Shown here: positions 11,301 through 20,247 of the stretch, in pieces | How positions within the stretch are numbered: position 1 is the first letter of the stretch | Layout of the letters: every line of letters begins with the position of its first letter | Origin: Antrodiella citrinella | Lineage: Eukaryota; Basidiomycota; Agaricomycetes; Polyporales; Steccherinaceae | Assembly (NCBI GenBank): GCA_004802725.1 | Contig: SGPM01000329.1 | Span: forward strand, 1-30,098 | Direction of reading: 5' to 3' | DNA length: 30,098 nt | Notes under the pieces: generated by a model | Database searches by the model: none | What the model was told of the DNA's origin: nothing | What the model saw: the letters and a program-made list of their open reading frames with translations, nothing else | Position numbers and translations under genes: made by a program

Positions 11301-12738
11301 GATGCCGCCATTCTGCTGCAGTGGTGGTACGCCAGTGTCCGAGTCTATCCGGTCGATGAGGTCCAGTCGTAGAACCGTCACAACATCCGAAGTCAAGGAG
11401 GACGCGATCTCCATAGTGAGCGCGCGGAGATGACTAGGGAGACTCGCGAACGCTTGCAGCGACGATATAGGAACGGACATGGCTGGCTTCTTGGGTGGTG
11501 ACCGATGCACTTCCGGGCTCCCCGACGGCGATTCCGTAAGGGTTGGAAGTGGTGATGCCCGCGGGTCCTTTGTTGCGAAAGCTGGTTGGTTGGGTGAAAC
11601 CTCCTCCACATACTCCTCCTCCCACAGTGCAGTCAGGCTCTCAATCACATCCAACGCTTCTCCCCACTGACCAGCAGCCACCAAACTCTTTGCCACACCC
11701 GTCATCTCCACGATTCCTCCCACCATCTTCACACCTTCCCGCACTTTCCCAACATTGTGCAACTTGCTTTCCAGCCGGACGATGTGCAGACCTTTCTTCG
11801 CGCCCTTCTCATCTACTTGTTTGAGCAATCCGCGAAGGTTGGATATCCGATCCAAACACTGTTCGGATTCGCTTTGAAGGTCTTGCAGATTTGACAGGGC
11901 GGCGAAGAAGGATGTAGAGCGAAGGGATATTTCGCGGACGAGGTGTTGTTCGATCGTGTCTGCATGATGTGAGAGGTGCTCGAGTAAAGGCTGTGACCAG
12001 ACCAAGGTGGAGGATTCGGAGAAGTCAAGCACATCCATGTTCCCCAATCCCGTAACAGTATTGAACGTATGCGGATCCCCAATGTTGAAGTTTGCGTCAA
12101 AGTAGACATCGGGAACGCTTTCCAGAGGAGGCAATGGTCTCCCCGGTGGCGGACGGGGTGTCCTAGGTGTGGAGGGGAATTCATCAGAGCCTCCTGAGAA
12201 TGCTGAACTGGATGGACCGTCGAGCTGCGCAGCGCCTTGACGACCTTGCTCTGCGTTCCTCTCAAAGCGTTCCCATTCCGGTGCAATCGTCCGGATGTAG
12301 GACTCAAAATCTTTCCGCCGTACACGGGGTAGGTCTGCCGGAGGTACAGCGGGGATACTGGAGTGGGCTTTCGGAGGAGCAGAGCGTTTGTGAGGGTTGT
12401 TCACTACCGTGGATATAGCTGTCGATATAATTGCACGTCTAGCAATTGCAACACCATAGAAACGGACCGTGCGTACCATGAAACCCATGTCTCGAGCTAC
12501 TCCATTCCGAAGGAAGTGCACCCAACGCCAGTGAAGATTCAGACGCATTGAACGCATGCGCTGTAGGATTGGACGCAAAGTAGTCTCCTCCACGTCCCTC
12601 CGTGGTTTCCGAAACACTCCCTGGACCCCTCCGTCCACCCACATCATAGTTGAACCTGAACGGACGCGCAGAGCGGATGTTTGGTAGCTCGCCTACAGGA
12701 GAAGCTGGTCGAGATGAAGTCGAGGCATAGTCGGACAT
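8349..12738 (-). CDS. VPS54: VPS54, GARP complex subunit (apparent frameshift in exon 7)
   Basis: Eleven minus-strand exons: 12738-12477, 12418-11175, 11113-11073, 11010-10867, 10809-10566, 10508-9932, 9871-9751, 9690-9604, 9503-9381, 9307-9216, 9159-8349. VPS54 is a subunit of GARP, which tethers endosome-derived vesicles at the trans-Golgi. Visible landmarks are the N-terminal region with FNIGDPHTFNTVTG followed by a long helical stretch (roughly residues 190-320), the middle AHPSFMDLAGLMYRSYLNCI segment, and the conserved C-terminal domain with RASKVLFLRSEQHTALELPN, GLKNITAKHLALAS and QNEIHAKLIAIMGDRL. A Pro/Ser-rich insert sits in exon 6 and the last exon is a long Pro/Ser/Thr-rich disordered tail. 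All junction phases close except exon 7, which is one base short: the frame meets TGA at 9800-9798 after about 861 residues, whereas the downstream exons continue the family in the next frame. Intended length is about 1248 aa. Confidence 0.9.
9798..9803 (-). other. VPS54: One-base deletion / premature stop in VPS54 exon 7
   Basis: Exon 7 reads ...YIRETFRRH then TGA (9800-9798). Shifting by one base at once gives LSQKQAVMLIEFDKLKR, which continues into the next exon with correct phase. VPS54 proteins have no gap at this place (the animal protein has a similar helix-loop with a PKQ or QKQ word). The exon measures 121 nt where 122 would close the phase, so one T on the coding strand (an A in the AA run at 9800-9801) is missing. 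It may be a sequencing or assembly error or a real lesion. Confidence 0.8.
10509..10565 (-). other. VPS54: Stop-free 57-nt intron in VPS54
   Basis: The intron starts GTATGTT and ends TTGCACAG. It is a multiple of three and contains no stop in the reading frame, so retention would insert 19 residues between ...GVLVSQ and AKSFLQAFHQ in the conserved VPS54 domain. The continuity of the family sequence on both sides indicates that it is normally removed. Confidence 0.75.
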
Positions 12739-13244
12739 TGCGTAAAATGGTAGTGTGTCGGCAGATGGGTACTAGGACGAACTGGCTGGAGCGTTCGGTG
12801 CTTGGGTTGACTCTAGATCGTCAGGTATGGCCGGTACAACGGCGCAGAGAGGTCTTGAGCATGAAAGTTAAGCTTATACGAATCCAGCAGCTGTGTGCTG
12901 GAGGTGGTGGATGTGTCCAAGAATGATATCCAAGGTGAAGCAGTTGCGTCAAATCCAAGTCGGACGCGGCACATACGTAGAGAAGCGCCCACACAACACG
13001 ATCGCACACTTGAACCTCTTGAATCTCGAACTTATCACACATGGACGCACACATGAAATAATTTTGAAAGGATAGTTTCCACCTATCGGCAACGCATTGT
13101 GTTCCAGCAACATCCCATAAGCTAGCAACATGAAGTCACCAGCGAGCAAAAAAAAGAATGCACAGCATTATGGTAGCATATAATCAAGAGAACCTGAACA
13201 CCCAACATCCCAAGGAATGCAACCCTTTTACATCATCAGACCCA
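12739..13244. other. VPS54 promoter region and cupredoxin 3' flank
   Basis: A 506-bp spacer between two minus-strand genes: the cupredoxin stop is at 13245 and the VPS54 start at 12738. No TATA-like box or gene is evident. An A-rich run (about 13148-13156, plus-strand A8 with interruptions) is the only simple-sequence feature. Confidence 0.5.
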
Positions 13245-13991
13245 TCACCAAACCAACACCAGCGAGTGCGAGGCCGCAGCGCTGCCAGCCTTGACACCGA
13301 CGGCACCAGAGGAGGTACCGGAATTGGTAGGGGAAGCAACGGGGGTAGAGCCACTGCCACCAGCAGAGGTGGGGGTGGTGGAGCCGCCGTAGGCGCCACC
13401 AGCGCTGGAGGAACCACTGGTGGTGTTGGAAACGGTCGCCTCAGCAGCGGTTTGGAACGCCTCGAACGTCTTAGCGGCTGTGGGGTTGATGGCGAAGACC
13501 ATTCCCATGCCGCAGTGACTACAAGAAGTCGAAAGCATGTCAGACGTTTATAGCAGAGCTATGTATAGCGCAACACGTACCCAGTTTGACGGCAGTAGAA
13601 CCACATGGGTGTGGAAGCGTTGTTGACGGTGATCGTCCACTGCTGGAACGCAGTCGCGTTCGCCTCGACGAATTGGAAACCAGAGTCAACACCGGGTGTA
13701 CCGTCGGGGTTGGTCGTATTGCTGCATGGCGCAGCGAACGTTGACTGAGTGACAGTGTGGTTCTTGGAAACGCTGCAAGACAAAATGAGAATCAATTTGG
13801 TGTCCATTATTAGCTCAATCGAAGGGAACGTACAACTGGAAGGACACAGTGTCACCGACGGACGCCTGAATCTGAGCCGGGCTATAGGTCAAAGTACCGT
13901 TGGCACCAACCAAGACGACGTGGTTGACCGGGGTCTGCGCAAGGGCAGCACCGAATACGGAGAGGGCAGCGATGATGGAAGTGAAGCGCAT
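13245..13991 (-). CDS. Secreted cupredoxin (type-1 copper, extracellular Ser-rich protein)
   Basis: Three exons, 13991-13834, 13772-13581 and 13518-13245, with 61- and 62-nt introns; 207 aa. A signal peptide is clear (MRFTSIIAALSVFGAALAQ, cleavage probably near residue 18). The cupredoxin core follows: the first copper ligand is H58 in SKNHTV, and the remaining ligands are in FYCRQTGHCGMGM (C113, H118, and M121 or M123). C69 and C119 could form the usual disulfide. Residues from about 140 are Ser/Thr/Gly/Ala-rich, as in wall-linked fungal proteins, and end in a short AAASHSLVLVW tail. That tail is short and weak for a GPI signal, so anchoring is uncertain. The family is abundant in mushrooms and thought to act at the cell surface in copper binding or redox. 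A strong TATA box and a 5'-UTR intron suggest high, regulated expression. Confidence 0.9.
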
Positions 13992-14115
13992 CTTGAAATT
14001 ATACGGAGTGAAGTTAAAAAGAATGTGGCAAATTCTGTTCCTTTCGAGCTGTCAAAGCGGGGTGATACTGGATCGTCGACTGGAACACGAAAGAAGGAAT
14101 GAACCGAATCGAGAA

Positions 14116-14190
14116 CTGCATGACGGGGGAGAACATGGATGGTCAGCGTCGTCGACATCGACGTCGAGGAGAGACCGAAATGCAACATAC
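14116..14190 (-). other. Probable 5'-UTR intron of the cupredoxin gene
   Basis: Between the TATA box and the start codon the minus strand has AGG|GTATGTTGC at 14190, a GCTGAC branch-like word, and GTCATGCAG ending at 14116, giving a 75-nt intron in the leader. All three splice signals match those in the coding introns of this window. Transcript evidence would be needed to confirm it. Confidence 0.6.
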
Positions 14191-14263
14191 CCTGCTCGGA
14201 AAGTGCTGGAAGATGGTTGACCGTGGAAAGACTGATGGACGGGGTCAAGAGGGATATTTGCCT

Positions 14264-14271
14264 CTTATATA
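14264..14271 (-). promoter_or_regulatory. TATA box of the cupredoxin gene
   Basis: The minus strand reads CTATATAAGAGG; TATATAAG occupies 14271-14264. It lies about 75 bp before the proposed leader intron donor and about 270 bp before the ATG. It is the clearest TATA element in the window and fits a strongly expressed secreted protein. Confidence 0.7.
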
Positions 14272-14413
14272 GCGTGCAGATATGCATGCGCGTTTTGTGC
14301 GCGTTGGCTAGGCAACCTCGACCCCAGGTCATCAAATTTTCTGTGCACACGGCACATGCTATGGTTAGGCGACTGTAATCATGTACGATAGTTGCCTTTC
14401 TGGAGCCAAAGTA

Positions 14414-14485
14414 TCGTCGTTGGTAGTCTCCGTAGCTGATCTTATGAGAAGATAGTCGTTTACGTCGTTGGTAAGTACAACGACG
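14414..14485. repeat. CGTCGTTGGTA repeats with an 8-bp hairpin between divergent genes
   Basis: CGTCGTTGGTA occurs at about 14415-14425 and again at 14463-14473. The second copy pairs with CAACGACG at 14478-14485 across a 7-base loop to make a perfect 8-bp inverted repeat. The cluster lies in the 653-bp space between the divergent cupredoxin and thioredoxin genes, upstream of the cupredoxin TATA box, and could bind a shared regulator. No known motif was matched. Confidence 0.5.
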
Positions 14486-14644
14486 GAGGAGGGAAGAGCA
14501 AAGTTGATTAGCTCCGGCAAATGCCGATCAGGTTAGCCTACGGTGACACACTTGTCAAAGTTGTCATCTGCACTTCACTGTCCACGACATACAGCTTCAA
14601 TAACGTCTCCAACAGTTTCACAACACAGCAACTGCACGTTCGAA

Positions 14645-15370
14645 ATGTCGGCGATCCGCGCATTTAGGACGGTGGCTCGACAGGGACGCATGTTCCATAC
14701 CACAGTGCGGCGGTGCGACCATTTCCTGAACGCGAATGCAGAGGTACGCCTGTTCTTTGCTTGTCCTGGAGACACCTCTTGGGACAGGTAAACAACTACC
14801 AGAGCGGTATGGTGACCGTCGAGTTTTGTGCATATATTTTGGCGCGTCCTCCCTCTCCTCGGCCGTTTCCACCATGTGGCGTTAGACCCTGCAAAAGGCT
14901 TTGTCAAATAAAGACAACGTCGTCCTCGTCGACTTTTACGCGGAGTAAGTCCAGTCCTCACCAATGTTGTCTTGTCTTTTGCGAGAGACGCGGAGCGAGA
15001 GGACGAGGAAAGAGGAAGAATGTTGACTTGTTGATTTGCGTCATTCTTTAGCTGGTGCAACCCATGCAAGATGTTGTCTCCCATCTTGGAGAAACTAACA
15101 GCTGACAGCGACGTCAAATCTGGCAGTGGCAAGTCTCTTGATCTCGTCACGATTGATACCGACGCCGAGGTGGCCCTCGCCCAGCAGTACAGTGTGCGTC
15201 TTGCTTATCTCCCTCTCAACGCCGCCCTACATATACGTCTGACCTCGGTCCTCGGTGTGCAGATCCGCTCGCTACCAACCGTCATCGCGTTCGTCGACGG
15301 CGAACCTGTGTCGCAGTTCATGGGAGCCATGCCCGAACCCAGCGTTCGCAATTTCATCAATACCATTTGA
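14645..15370 (+). CDS. Mitochondrial thioredoxin with CNPC active site
   Basis: Four exons, 14645-14743, 14886-14944, 15052-15193 and 15263-15370; 135 aa. The first about 23 residues (MSAIRAFRTVARQGRMFHTT) are Arg-rich and amphipathic with no acidic residue, as expected for a mitochondrial targeting sequence. The thioredoxin fold follows: VVLVDFYADWCNPCK with redox cysteines C55 and C58, the TIDTDAEVALAQQYS region, and RSLPTVIAFVDG with the cis-proline at P105. Thioredoxins reduce protein disulfides and hydrogen-donor enzymes, recycled by thioredoxin reductase. The active site is CNPC, not the usual CGPC, which is odd for a thioredoxin. Intron 3 (69 nt) is in frame and stop-free. The closest functional match is yeast Trx3, but orthology was not tested. 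Confidence 0.92.
15194..15262 (+). other. Stop-free 69-nt intron in the thioredoxin gene
   Basis: The intron begins GTGCGTCTT and ends GGTGTGCAG. It can be translated throughout, so the frame alone does not reveal it. Removing it joins QQYS to IRSLPTV, which matches the thioredoxin fold; retaining it would add 23 residues just ahead of the cis-proline and probably break the fold. Confidence 0.8.
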
Positions 15371-16162
15371 CAGTCGAACAGAGACGGATGGCTGATTTGA
15401 CCTCATCACCCGAACAATGCAGAGAGTACCCGCGGAACACAGATAGATCTACTTGTTTTGTGGATCCATCATTCAATGCTATCCGGCGCGGTCCATAGCT
15501 ACTGGCGGTGCATGATTACCTACTAATGAACTATAATTCCCCCCGTGTGATGGAGGCAGGGGTCATCGAACGGTTTCGAACATTTCCAGTCCAGAAAGTG
15601 TGCTTTAGAGATCCTCGAGCCAGGGTACACTATACAACAGCACAGACTCAAAGGCACCGACCGAACACAACACAAGAGGCCGAGCCACATCGCCGATCGA
15701 AGTAGGATGTGTGGGACGTCCCATATGAGAAAAACAACAGGTCGTACATCAGAAGGCAACGCCCCGACCCAGCTTTCCTATCCTTCCACACCCGAAAGCG
15801 ACCTGTCCACACCCACACACCCCACGATTCCAGCAATCGGCCCTATATAACGTTTGACTCGACCCTACAGTGCAGTAACTAGCATAGACATTCACACACG
15901 CCCACCTCATCGCCGTCATGAGGGTACGAGAGACAGCTTCAACGGAACAGAAACACAGAGGGAGACAGGAGAAATGAAGTGTGGGGTAAACGAAAAGAGA
16001 ACAATGGAGTTTGAAGACAACACGAGATAAAAAGAGCGATGGTATAAATGTCAACCGGGGAAGCAAAGCGCTTTGACAGTATGAAATATGTCACAGGAAG
16101 AATAAACGATAAGGAGCAGCAGAACAGGACAGAGGAAAGGGCGGAAGACGAGAAGGGGAAGA
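15371..16162. other. Convergent 3' region of thioredoxin and G-gamma, with an orphan TATA box
   Basis: The thioredoxin gene (plus) and the G-gamma B gene (minus) end facing this 792-bp space. No gene is supported. On the plus strand CCCTATATAACG (15841-15852) looks like a good TATA element, and an ATG at 15918 about 70 bp further on opens only 19 codons. It may drive a short non-coding or antisense transcript toward G-gamma B. Confidence 0.45.
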
Positions 16163-16699
16163 TCATTGTACAACACAACAACCTTTGCCTGACCCTCCTG
16201 CTGCTGCATATGGATCTTCACTTCGTGCGACGGGTCCCCATACTGATGGCACCTGGGAAGAGCGGAGCAGCGTCAGCGCATTCGATCCGTCAAACGTAGG
16301 TTTCCGGTGGCGGAGCGCAGAACAACACCGGAGCACCAACAAAGGGAGGGCAGTGCTGCGCAGTACAAGGGAACAAGGAATAATAGAACTGATGCTCACC
16401 AGAGGATCTTTTGTTGTTTTGCAGTATCGTATGAGACTGCATGGGCACAATACACCAGGTCGCAGGAACCGAACAGACATGCCAAGAAATGAATCCCAAT
16501 TATTTCGGGTAGGGAAAAGAAGCAGAAGTTCTGGTCAGCTCATACAGGTACATGTTCGTTGGACTGTGACGCACCTGGCGCTTGCTTCGCTCACTCTTAT
16601 TCGCGGCCGGGCCAAATCCTCCCGTAGACGTTGGTTGTGCTCAGTCAGCCGTCGGAGCTTGAGCTCGGACATGGACTGTTTGTGTGGACGAGAATTCAT
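16163..16699 (-). CDS. G-protein gamma subunit, copy B (CaaX CVVQ)
   Basis: Three coding exons, 16699-16575, 16436-16400 and 16252-16163, with introns of 138 and 147 nt; 83 aa. This is the fungal G-gamma (Ste18-type) subunit that pairs with G-beta and is held at the plasma membrane by prenylation, acting in pheromone and nutrient signalling. Seen in the protein: a helical N-terminus with [20 protein letters not shown] (beta-binding coiled-coil half), [13 protein letters not shown], the VPSVWGP segment, EDPY, and the tail GCCVVQ. The last four residues CVVQ form the prenylation box and the preceding Cys may be palmitoylated. A leader intron is likely (see 16804-16868). Its neighbour at 17737-18194 is a duplicate. 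By memory of mushroom homologues this copy looks the more typical of the two. Confidence 0.93.
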
Positions 16700-16739
16700 G
16701 GTGGCGGAGGGTTATGATGGGGCAACGGGGAACAGGGTG

Positions 16740-17110
16740 TGAAAAGATGGAACGGGGAAGCAAACGAAAGGCAATGGGTAAGAGCCGCGCGATAGAGGTG
16801 TTTCTGAAGAGAAAGAAAAGCAGTCAGCACCAGGCACCACAGCGGGAACGTCGAAGAGAAGAACATACGAGTGGGTCGAGCGAGTATCACAGGTCGGGGA
16901 GGGGAGGGCAGCGAAGGCAAGGGAAAGTTCGGGTTGTTTGATGTCGCCTGTCCGGTAGAGTGATGAGAAACGCGCAACAGCAGCGAGCGCAGCGTACGCA
17001 CTGACAAGCTAGTGCGAACGGCAGAAGACGATGACAAGAACAAGGGGGACGATGAGGAAGAAGGGGAGTACGGCGGTGGGAGGAAGAGAGAGAGGTTTAC
17101 AAGCACCTCG
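16740..17110 (-). promoter_or_regulatory. Pyrimidine-rich promoter and leader of G-gamma copy B
   Basis: The plus strand is strongly purine-rich (many GGGGA, GAAGAG and AGGAAG runs), so the coding strand of G-gamma B carries a long CT-rich tract before its start. CT-rich tracts before the transcription start are common in well-expressed fungal genes. No TATA box is obvious. The tract contains the likely leader intron. Confidence 0.5.
16804..16868 (-). other. Probable 5'-UTR intron of G-gamma copy B
   Basis: On the minus strand GTATGTTCTTCTC begins at 16868, a TGCTGAC branch-like word follows, and CTTTCTCTTCAG ends at 16804 (65 nt), about 104 bases before the ATG. Donor, branch and acceptor are all near-ideal. 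Copy A has a comparable leader intron candidate, which supports a shared gene structure. Confidence 0.65.
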
Positions 17111-17736
17111 TCAAACGTTCAGACGTCTCCCATCATCGCGAGCTTTGATGGGCGTCTCCATCATCTCACGTGGCAATTCCATCACATGATTGGACGAGCT
17201 AAGCCTACAGGTCGCGACTCGCGAGCACAGAGCAACATCGCGAGTACATGAGGAATGCATTTGGTAGACGGTATGTGACAAATAACAAAAATTGCGACGA
17301 TGAGAGTACCATACAATGAACAAAATGCAGAGGGTGAAGTGGTGGGTGTTGAAGGCGCCAGCCAAAAAGGTAACGCACGAAAATGATGACAAGAAATGCA
17401 GGAAGAATGAATTGAATGAGAAGAAAGGGATCCAAGATGCAGTATTGACCTGCGGCCATTGTAGAGGCCAATTCCATCCTAAATAGACGAATTGGTGTGG
17501 TGTATGATAAGTCCAAAACTTGCTAGAGTGCTGATGAGCATGGTCGATTTCAAAGGAGTGTGGGAGCGCGAGAGTGGTGTATCTCGAAGGACGCGGGGTG
17601 GGGAGTAGGAATACGCGGGATTTCTAGGGAACGACAATGCGTTTGTACAGGTTTCGCCAGCAAGGGCGAGCATGGATCGGCATCCTTTCTGCTCCGACGC
17701 GGAGTGTGCAACGCCATGAACGAGACGCGGATGCGA
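17111..17736. other. Spacer between the two G-gamma genes
   Basis: The space from the pyrimidine-rich promoter of copy B to the stop codon of copy A holds no gene that can be supported. The frames crossing it lack motifs and start codons with sensible exons. It should contain the copy A 3' UTR and distal promoter elements of copy B. No long repeat shared with the copy A upstream region was noticed by eye. Confidence 0.5.
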
Positions 17737-18194
17737 TCACATTACTAGACACTGGCATCCAGAGTCCTGTGGTAGACCGTATGGATCCTCCGCCTTGTTG
17801 ATAGGTCCCCAGATTGAAGGCAGCTATAGAAGAGTTTATCAGCACAATGCACATGTAAACCATATCCATTGAATGATAATTGTCCGCGGACCAATGGCGA
17901 TAGATACGAGCATGTGCAAACGTGCTGGACACGAAAGTCCAAGTTGGTACGTGAAAGTTAAACGTACAAGGTGGTCTTTTGTCGTTTTGCAGTAACGGAT
18001 CAAACTGTTGAGTCAAAGATTAGCCCTCATGGACCACACTGTCAAGACTTGGACAGAGGTGCGACATACCTGGTGCTCGCCTCGCTCACCCGTATTCTGG
18101 GTCTGCCAAGGTCCTCCTTCAGCCGCTGGTTGTGCTCGACCAGACGACGGAACTTCAGCTCAGACATGGATTGTTTCTGAGGACGAGCGTTCAT
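17737..18194 (-). CDS. G-protein gamma subunit, copy A (CaaX CLVM)
   Basis: Three coding exons, 18194-18070, 18004-17968 and 17823-17737, with introns of 65 and 144 nt; 82 aa. It is a paralogue of copy B: exon 1 (125 nt) and exon 2 (37 nt) have exactly the same lengths and phases, and 46 of the first 54 residues are identical. The third exon has diverged more ([15 protein letters not shown] against [15 protein letters not shown]), and the tail is GCQCLVM, giving the prenylation box CLVM with a second Cys two residues earlier. Nothing is broken: start, splice sites, core motif and CaaX are intact, so a working second gamma subunit is likely. Divergent membrane anchors and linkers suggest a difference in location or partner, which is inference. 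It is divergently placed to the coiled-coil gene at 18528. Confidence 0.92.
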
Positions 18195-18527
18195 GGCGGT
18201 GATTGCACGGAGGGAAACGCAACAGTTGGCAGTGGAGAGTCCGCACAAACGAACTGTGTAACCACGAATTCGTCGTGGCCTGTGAAGCGAGCACAACGCG
18301 ACAGACGATAAACTGAGTGCCTAGCGAGGTCAACACGACGGCGAACGTACCTTTGCGAAAGGAGAAGGGAACGCGGGAGAGAGGGAGGGGGAGGATGAGT
18401 GGGTGTTGGCGACGAGGATGGTGTGAACGAAAGAAGCGCTAACCGAGATCGGCCTCGCCCGCTGGCGCTTTTGATCATTCTTCTTCCCTGCTCACCAACC
18501 GCGACGACGCACTCAACGCAAACGACA
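18195..18527. promoter_or_regulatory. Divergent promoter between G-gamma A and the coiled-coil gene
   Basis: These 333 bp separate two start codons facing away from each other. On the minus strand a likely leader intron of G-gamma A lies at 18280-18350 (CAAAG|GTACGTTCG ... GCTTCACAG), 85 bases before the ATG. No TATA box is clear for either gene. Confidence 0.5.
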
Positions 18528-19672
18528 ATGGTCAAGCTCACTGCGACTCCTCAGCTCGTCCGATTCTCGCCGGTGGTCTCTGTACATAGAACTCCAACTA
18601 CTACGAACGGTGCGCATCTCAGTGCAGTTCACCTTCCTAAGCGTTGCCGAATCATTTCCTTTTCGCTCAATTTAGGATACCCAAGTTCGACATTGCTCCC
18701 GCAGAACGCACAGACTACGCGTGCAACCCCCATGAATTGTGTTCCAACGGCTGGAAAGGACGATATGGTCGACATGTCTGCTCTGTATCGAGAACTGGAC
18801 GGACTTGATCGAAACACCTCTCGCAAAACCACTCGCAGTCGCGTGGTCGACGTGGTCGACGACGACACCATGGACTGGGACGATGAGACTACGCTTGCTG
18901 CCATCTTTGAGGACAAGTGGGTACTTGTTTTGGGTCGTGCAGTGGGGTATATGCGCTGTAAATTGCGACTGAATGGTGTTCCTGGGCCAGGGCTGTGGAC
19001 GTGGACGAACGCGAAGAACTCGCCGCTCTTGCAGACCAGCTCAAGGTTCCAATGACTGCTCTGGGTCAGCGTATGCGCCAGCACTTGCGAGGGGCGATCG
19101 TTCCCGCTATCCAAGAAATCAAGCAAGTGCATGATCGGATGGAGGACGAAGGTTTGCTTTCTTATATCCACATATATGCGCCGTAAATACTGAATACACC
19201 TTCCACAGTTGACACGTCTTTTGGAAAGGGTATCCTTACCTTCGATGATGCGTGTAAGCGGGTTGAAGCCAAGGCCCTGCGGGACGAAGACGAGCTAAAG
19301 TCGGCTTACCATGAGATGAAGGTTGGTCCCTCGCTACGCCCTTCGGTTAATCCTTGACCACGCTACCAGCACAAGATGGAAAAGCTTTCGGAACGACTGA
19401 AGGACGCGCACAGTCGACGAAACCGTCTCTGGACTGAATTGGAAGAGAACCTTGAACAGTGTGGTACTGCCCGCGTATCGGTTCTCCTTTGGGTCGCTTG
19501 TGCTGACAACCATGCTCAAGCTGCGGCTGCAAGAGCTGCTGTCGAGGCCATTCCTACCGAGGTTGAAGAGACTATCGCGACGCTAGAAAAGAAAAGCAAG
19601 CTCCTGGAGAAGAAAGGCAACGACCGTACTTCCAAACAGAAGATGCTCAAAGGCTTGCTCGATAAACTCTGA
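18528..19672 (+). CDS. Unrecognised coiled-coil protein
   Basis: Five exons fit: 18528-18916, 18991-19151, 19209-19321, 19370-19463 and 19521-19672, introns 74, 57, 48 and 57 nt; about 302 aa. The C-terminal half is strongly helical and charged: RQHLRGAIVPAIQEIKQVHD, then HKMEKLSERLKDAHSRRNRL, then EETIATLEKKSKLLEKKG, ending GLLDKL. This looks like a long coiled coil. The middle carries an acidic patch (DVVDDDTMDWDDE). The N-terminus is uncertain: the frame is open from upstream of 18528, but an ATG at 18774 (MSALYRELDGLDRN) would give 220 aa and starts where composition becomes protein-like. Donor 1 is GTGGGT, and the last intron is stop-free and in frame. I do not recognise the family; a kinetochore, meiotic or cytoskeletal adaptor would be guesswork. 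Confidence 0.65.
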
Positions 19673-20247
19673 TCTGCTATTCTGGCTAGAATTCTGCTCT
19701 GCCCTAGTGCTTTGTGCTATCGCGACTCGTCTTGCCGTTCCGCTCTGGTCCAACGTTATCTGGTGAGTACGCTCAGCAACGTTCGTGGCACGCTGGCTCA
19801 CAGATCTTGAATAGTCGAGCACCGTGTTTTTTGTGCCTCCTTTCGAGTGGATCTTGGTCGAGATGGTGATGGTGTGTGATCGGCCGTGTAGTACTTATAG
19901 GGAGTACTACGCTCTTCCATTCCGCTGTCTGTACAATATCATTGTTGTTCCCCTCTACGTCCGAATGCGAAAACTTGTCGTTCCCTCTCCCAATGTCCCG
20001 CAACCATCTTCCTCTTGTCCGCAGTACTCGTACTCGTCGTCAATGATGACCGTCGCTGTAGCCTTCCACGTAATCGTGTATACAGGATCCGTGCAGTTGA
20101 AATAGCGCCGCCGCGGTACGCCTGAATATACATTTATTGACAACGTGCGTGCGCGGTCGCCGTTGCACAACTTTGATCCACTTTCTCCTCCTCCCTCACC
20201 GCGTCCTCTCACTCGAGAAACGGCGGGTGTCGGTCAACGAAGTCGTC
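19673..20247. other. Spacer between coiled-coil and TLC genes
   Basis: A 575-bp region between two plus-strand genes: the 3' flank of the coiled-coil gene and the promoter and leader of the TLC gene. The last 60 bases before the TLC start are CT-rich (CTTTCTCCTCCTCCCTC), typical of fungal promoters. No gene or strong TATA box is seen. Confidence 0.5.

Noticed and set aside
15918..15977. 19-codon ORF after the orphan TATA box, considered as a pheromone precursor
   Set aside because: It lacks a C-terminal CaaX box and has no typical pheromone precursor features.
16560..16742. Plus-strand frames over both G-gamma exon 1 regions that resemble each other
   Set aside because: The similarity is antisense to the duplicated G-gamma coding exons; the minus-strand proteins explain it fully.
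18629..19171. 180-codon minus-strand frame opposite the coiled-coil gene
   Set aside because: Shadow of the plus-strand exons, whose splice phases and coiled-coil pattern are consistent.
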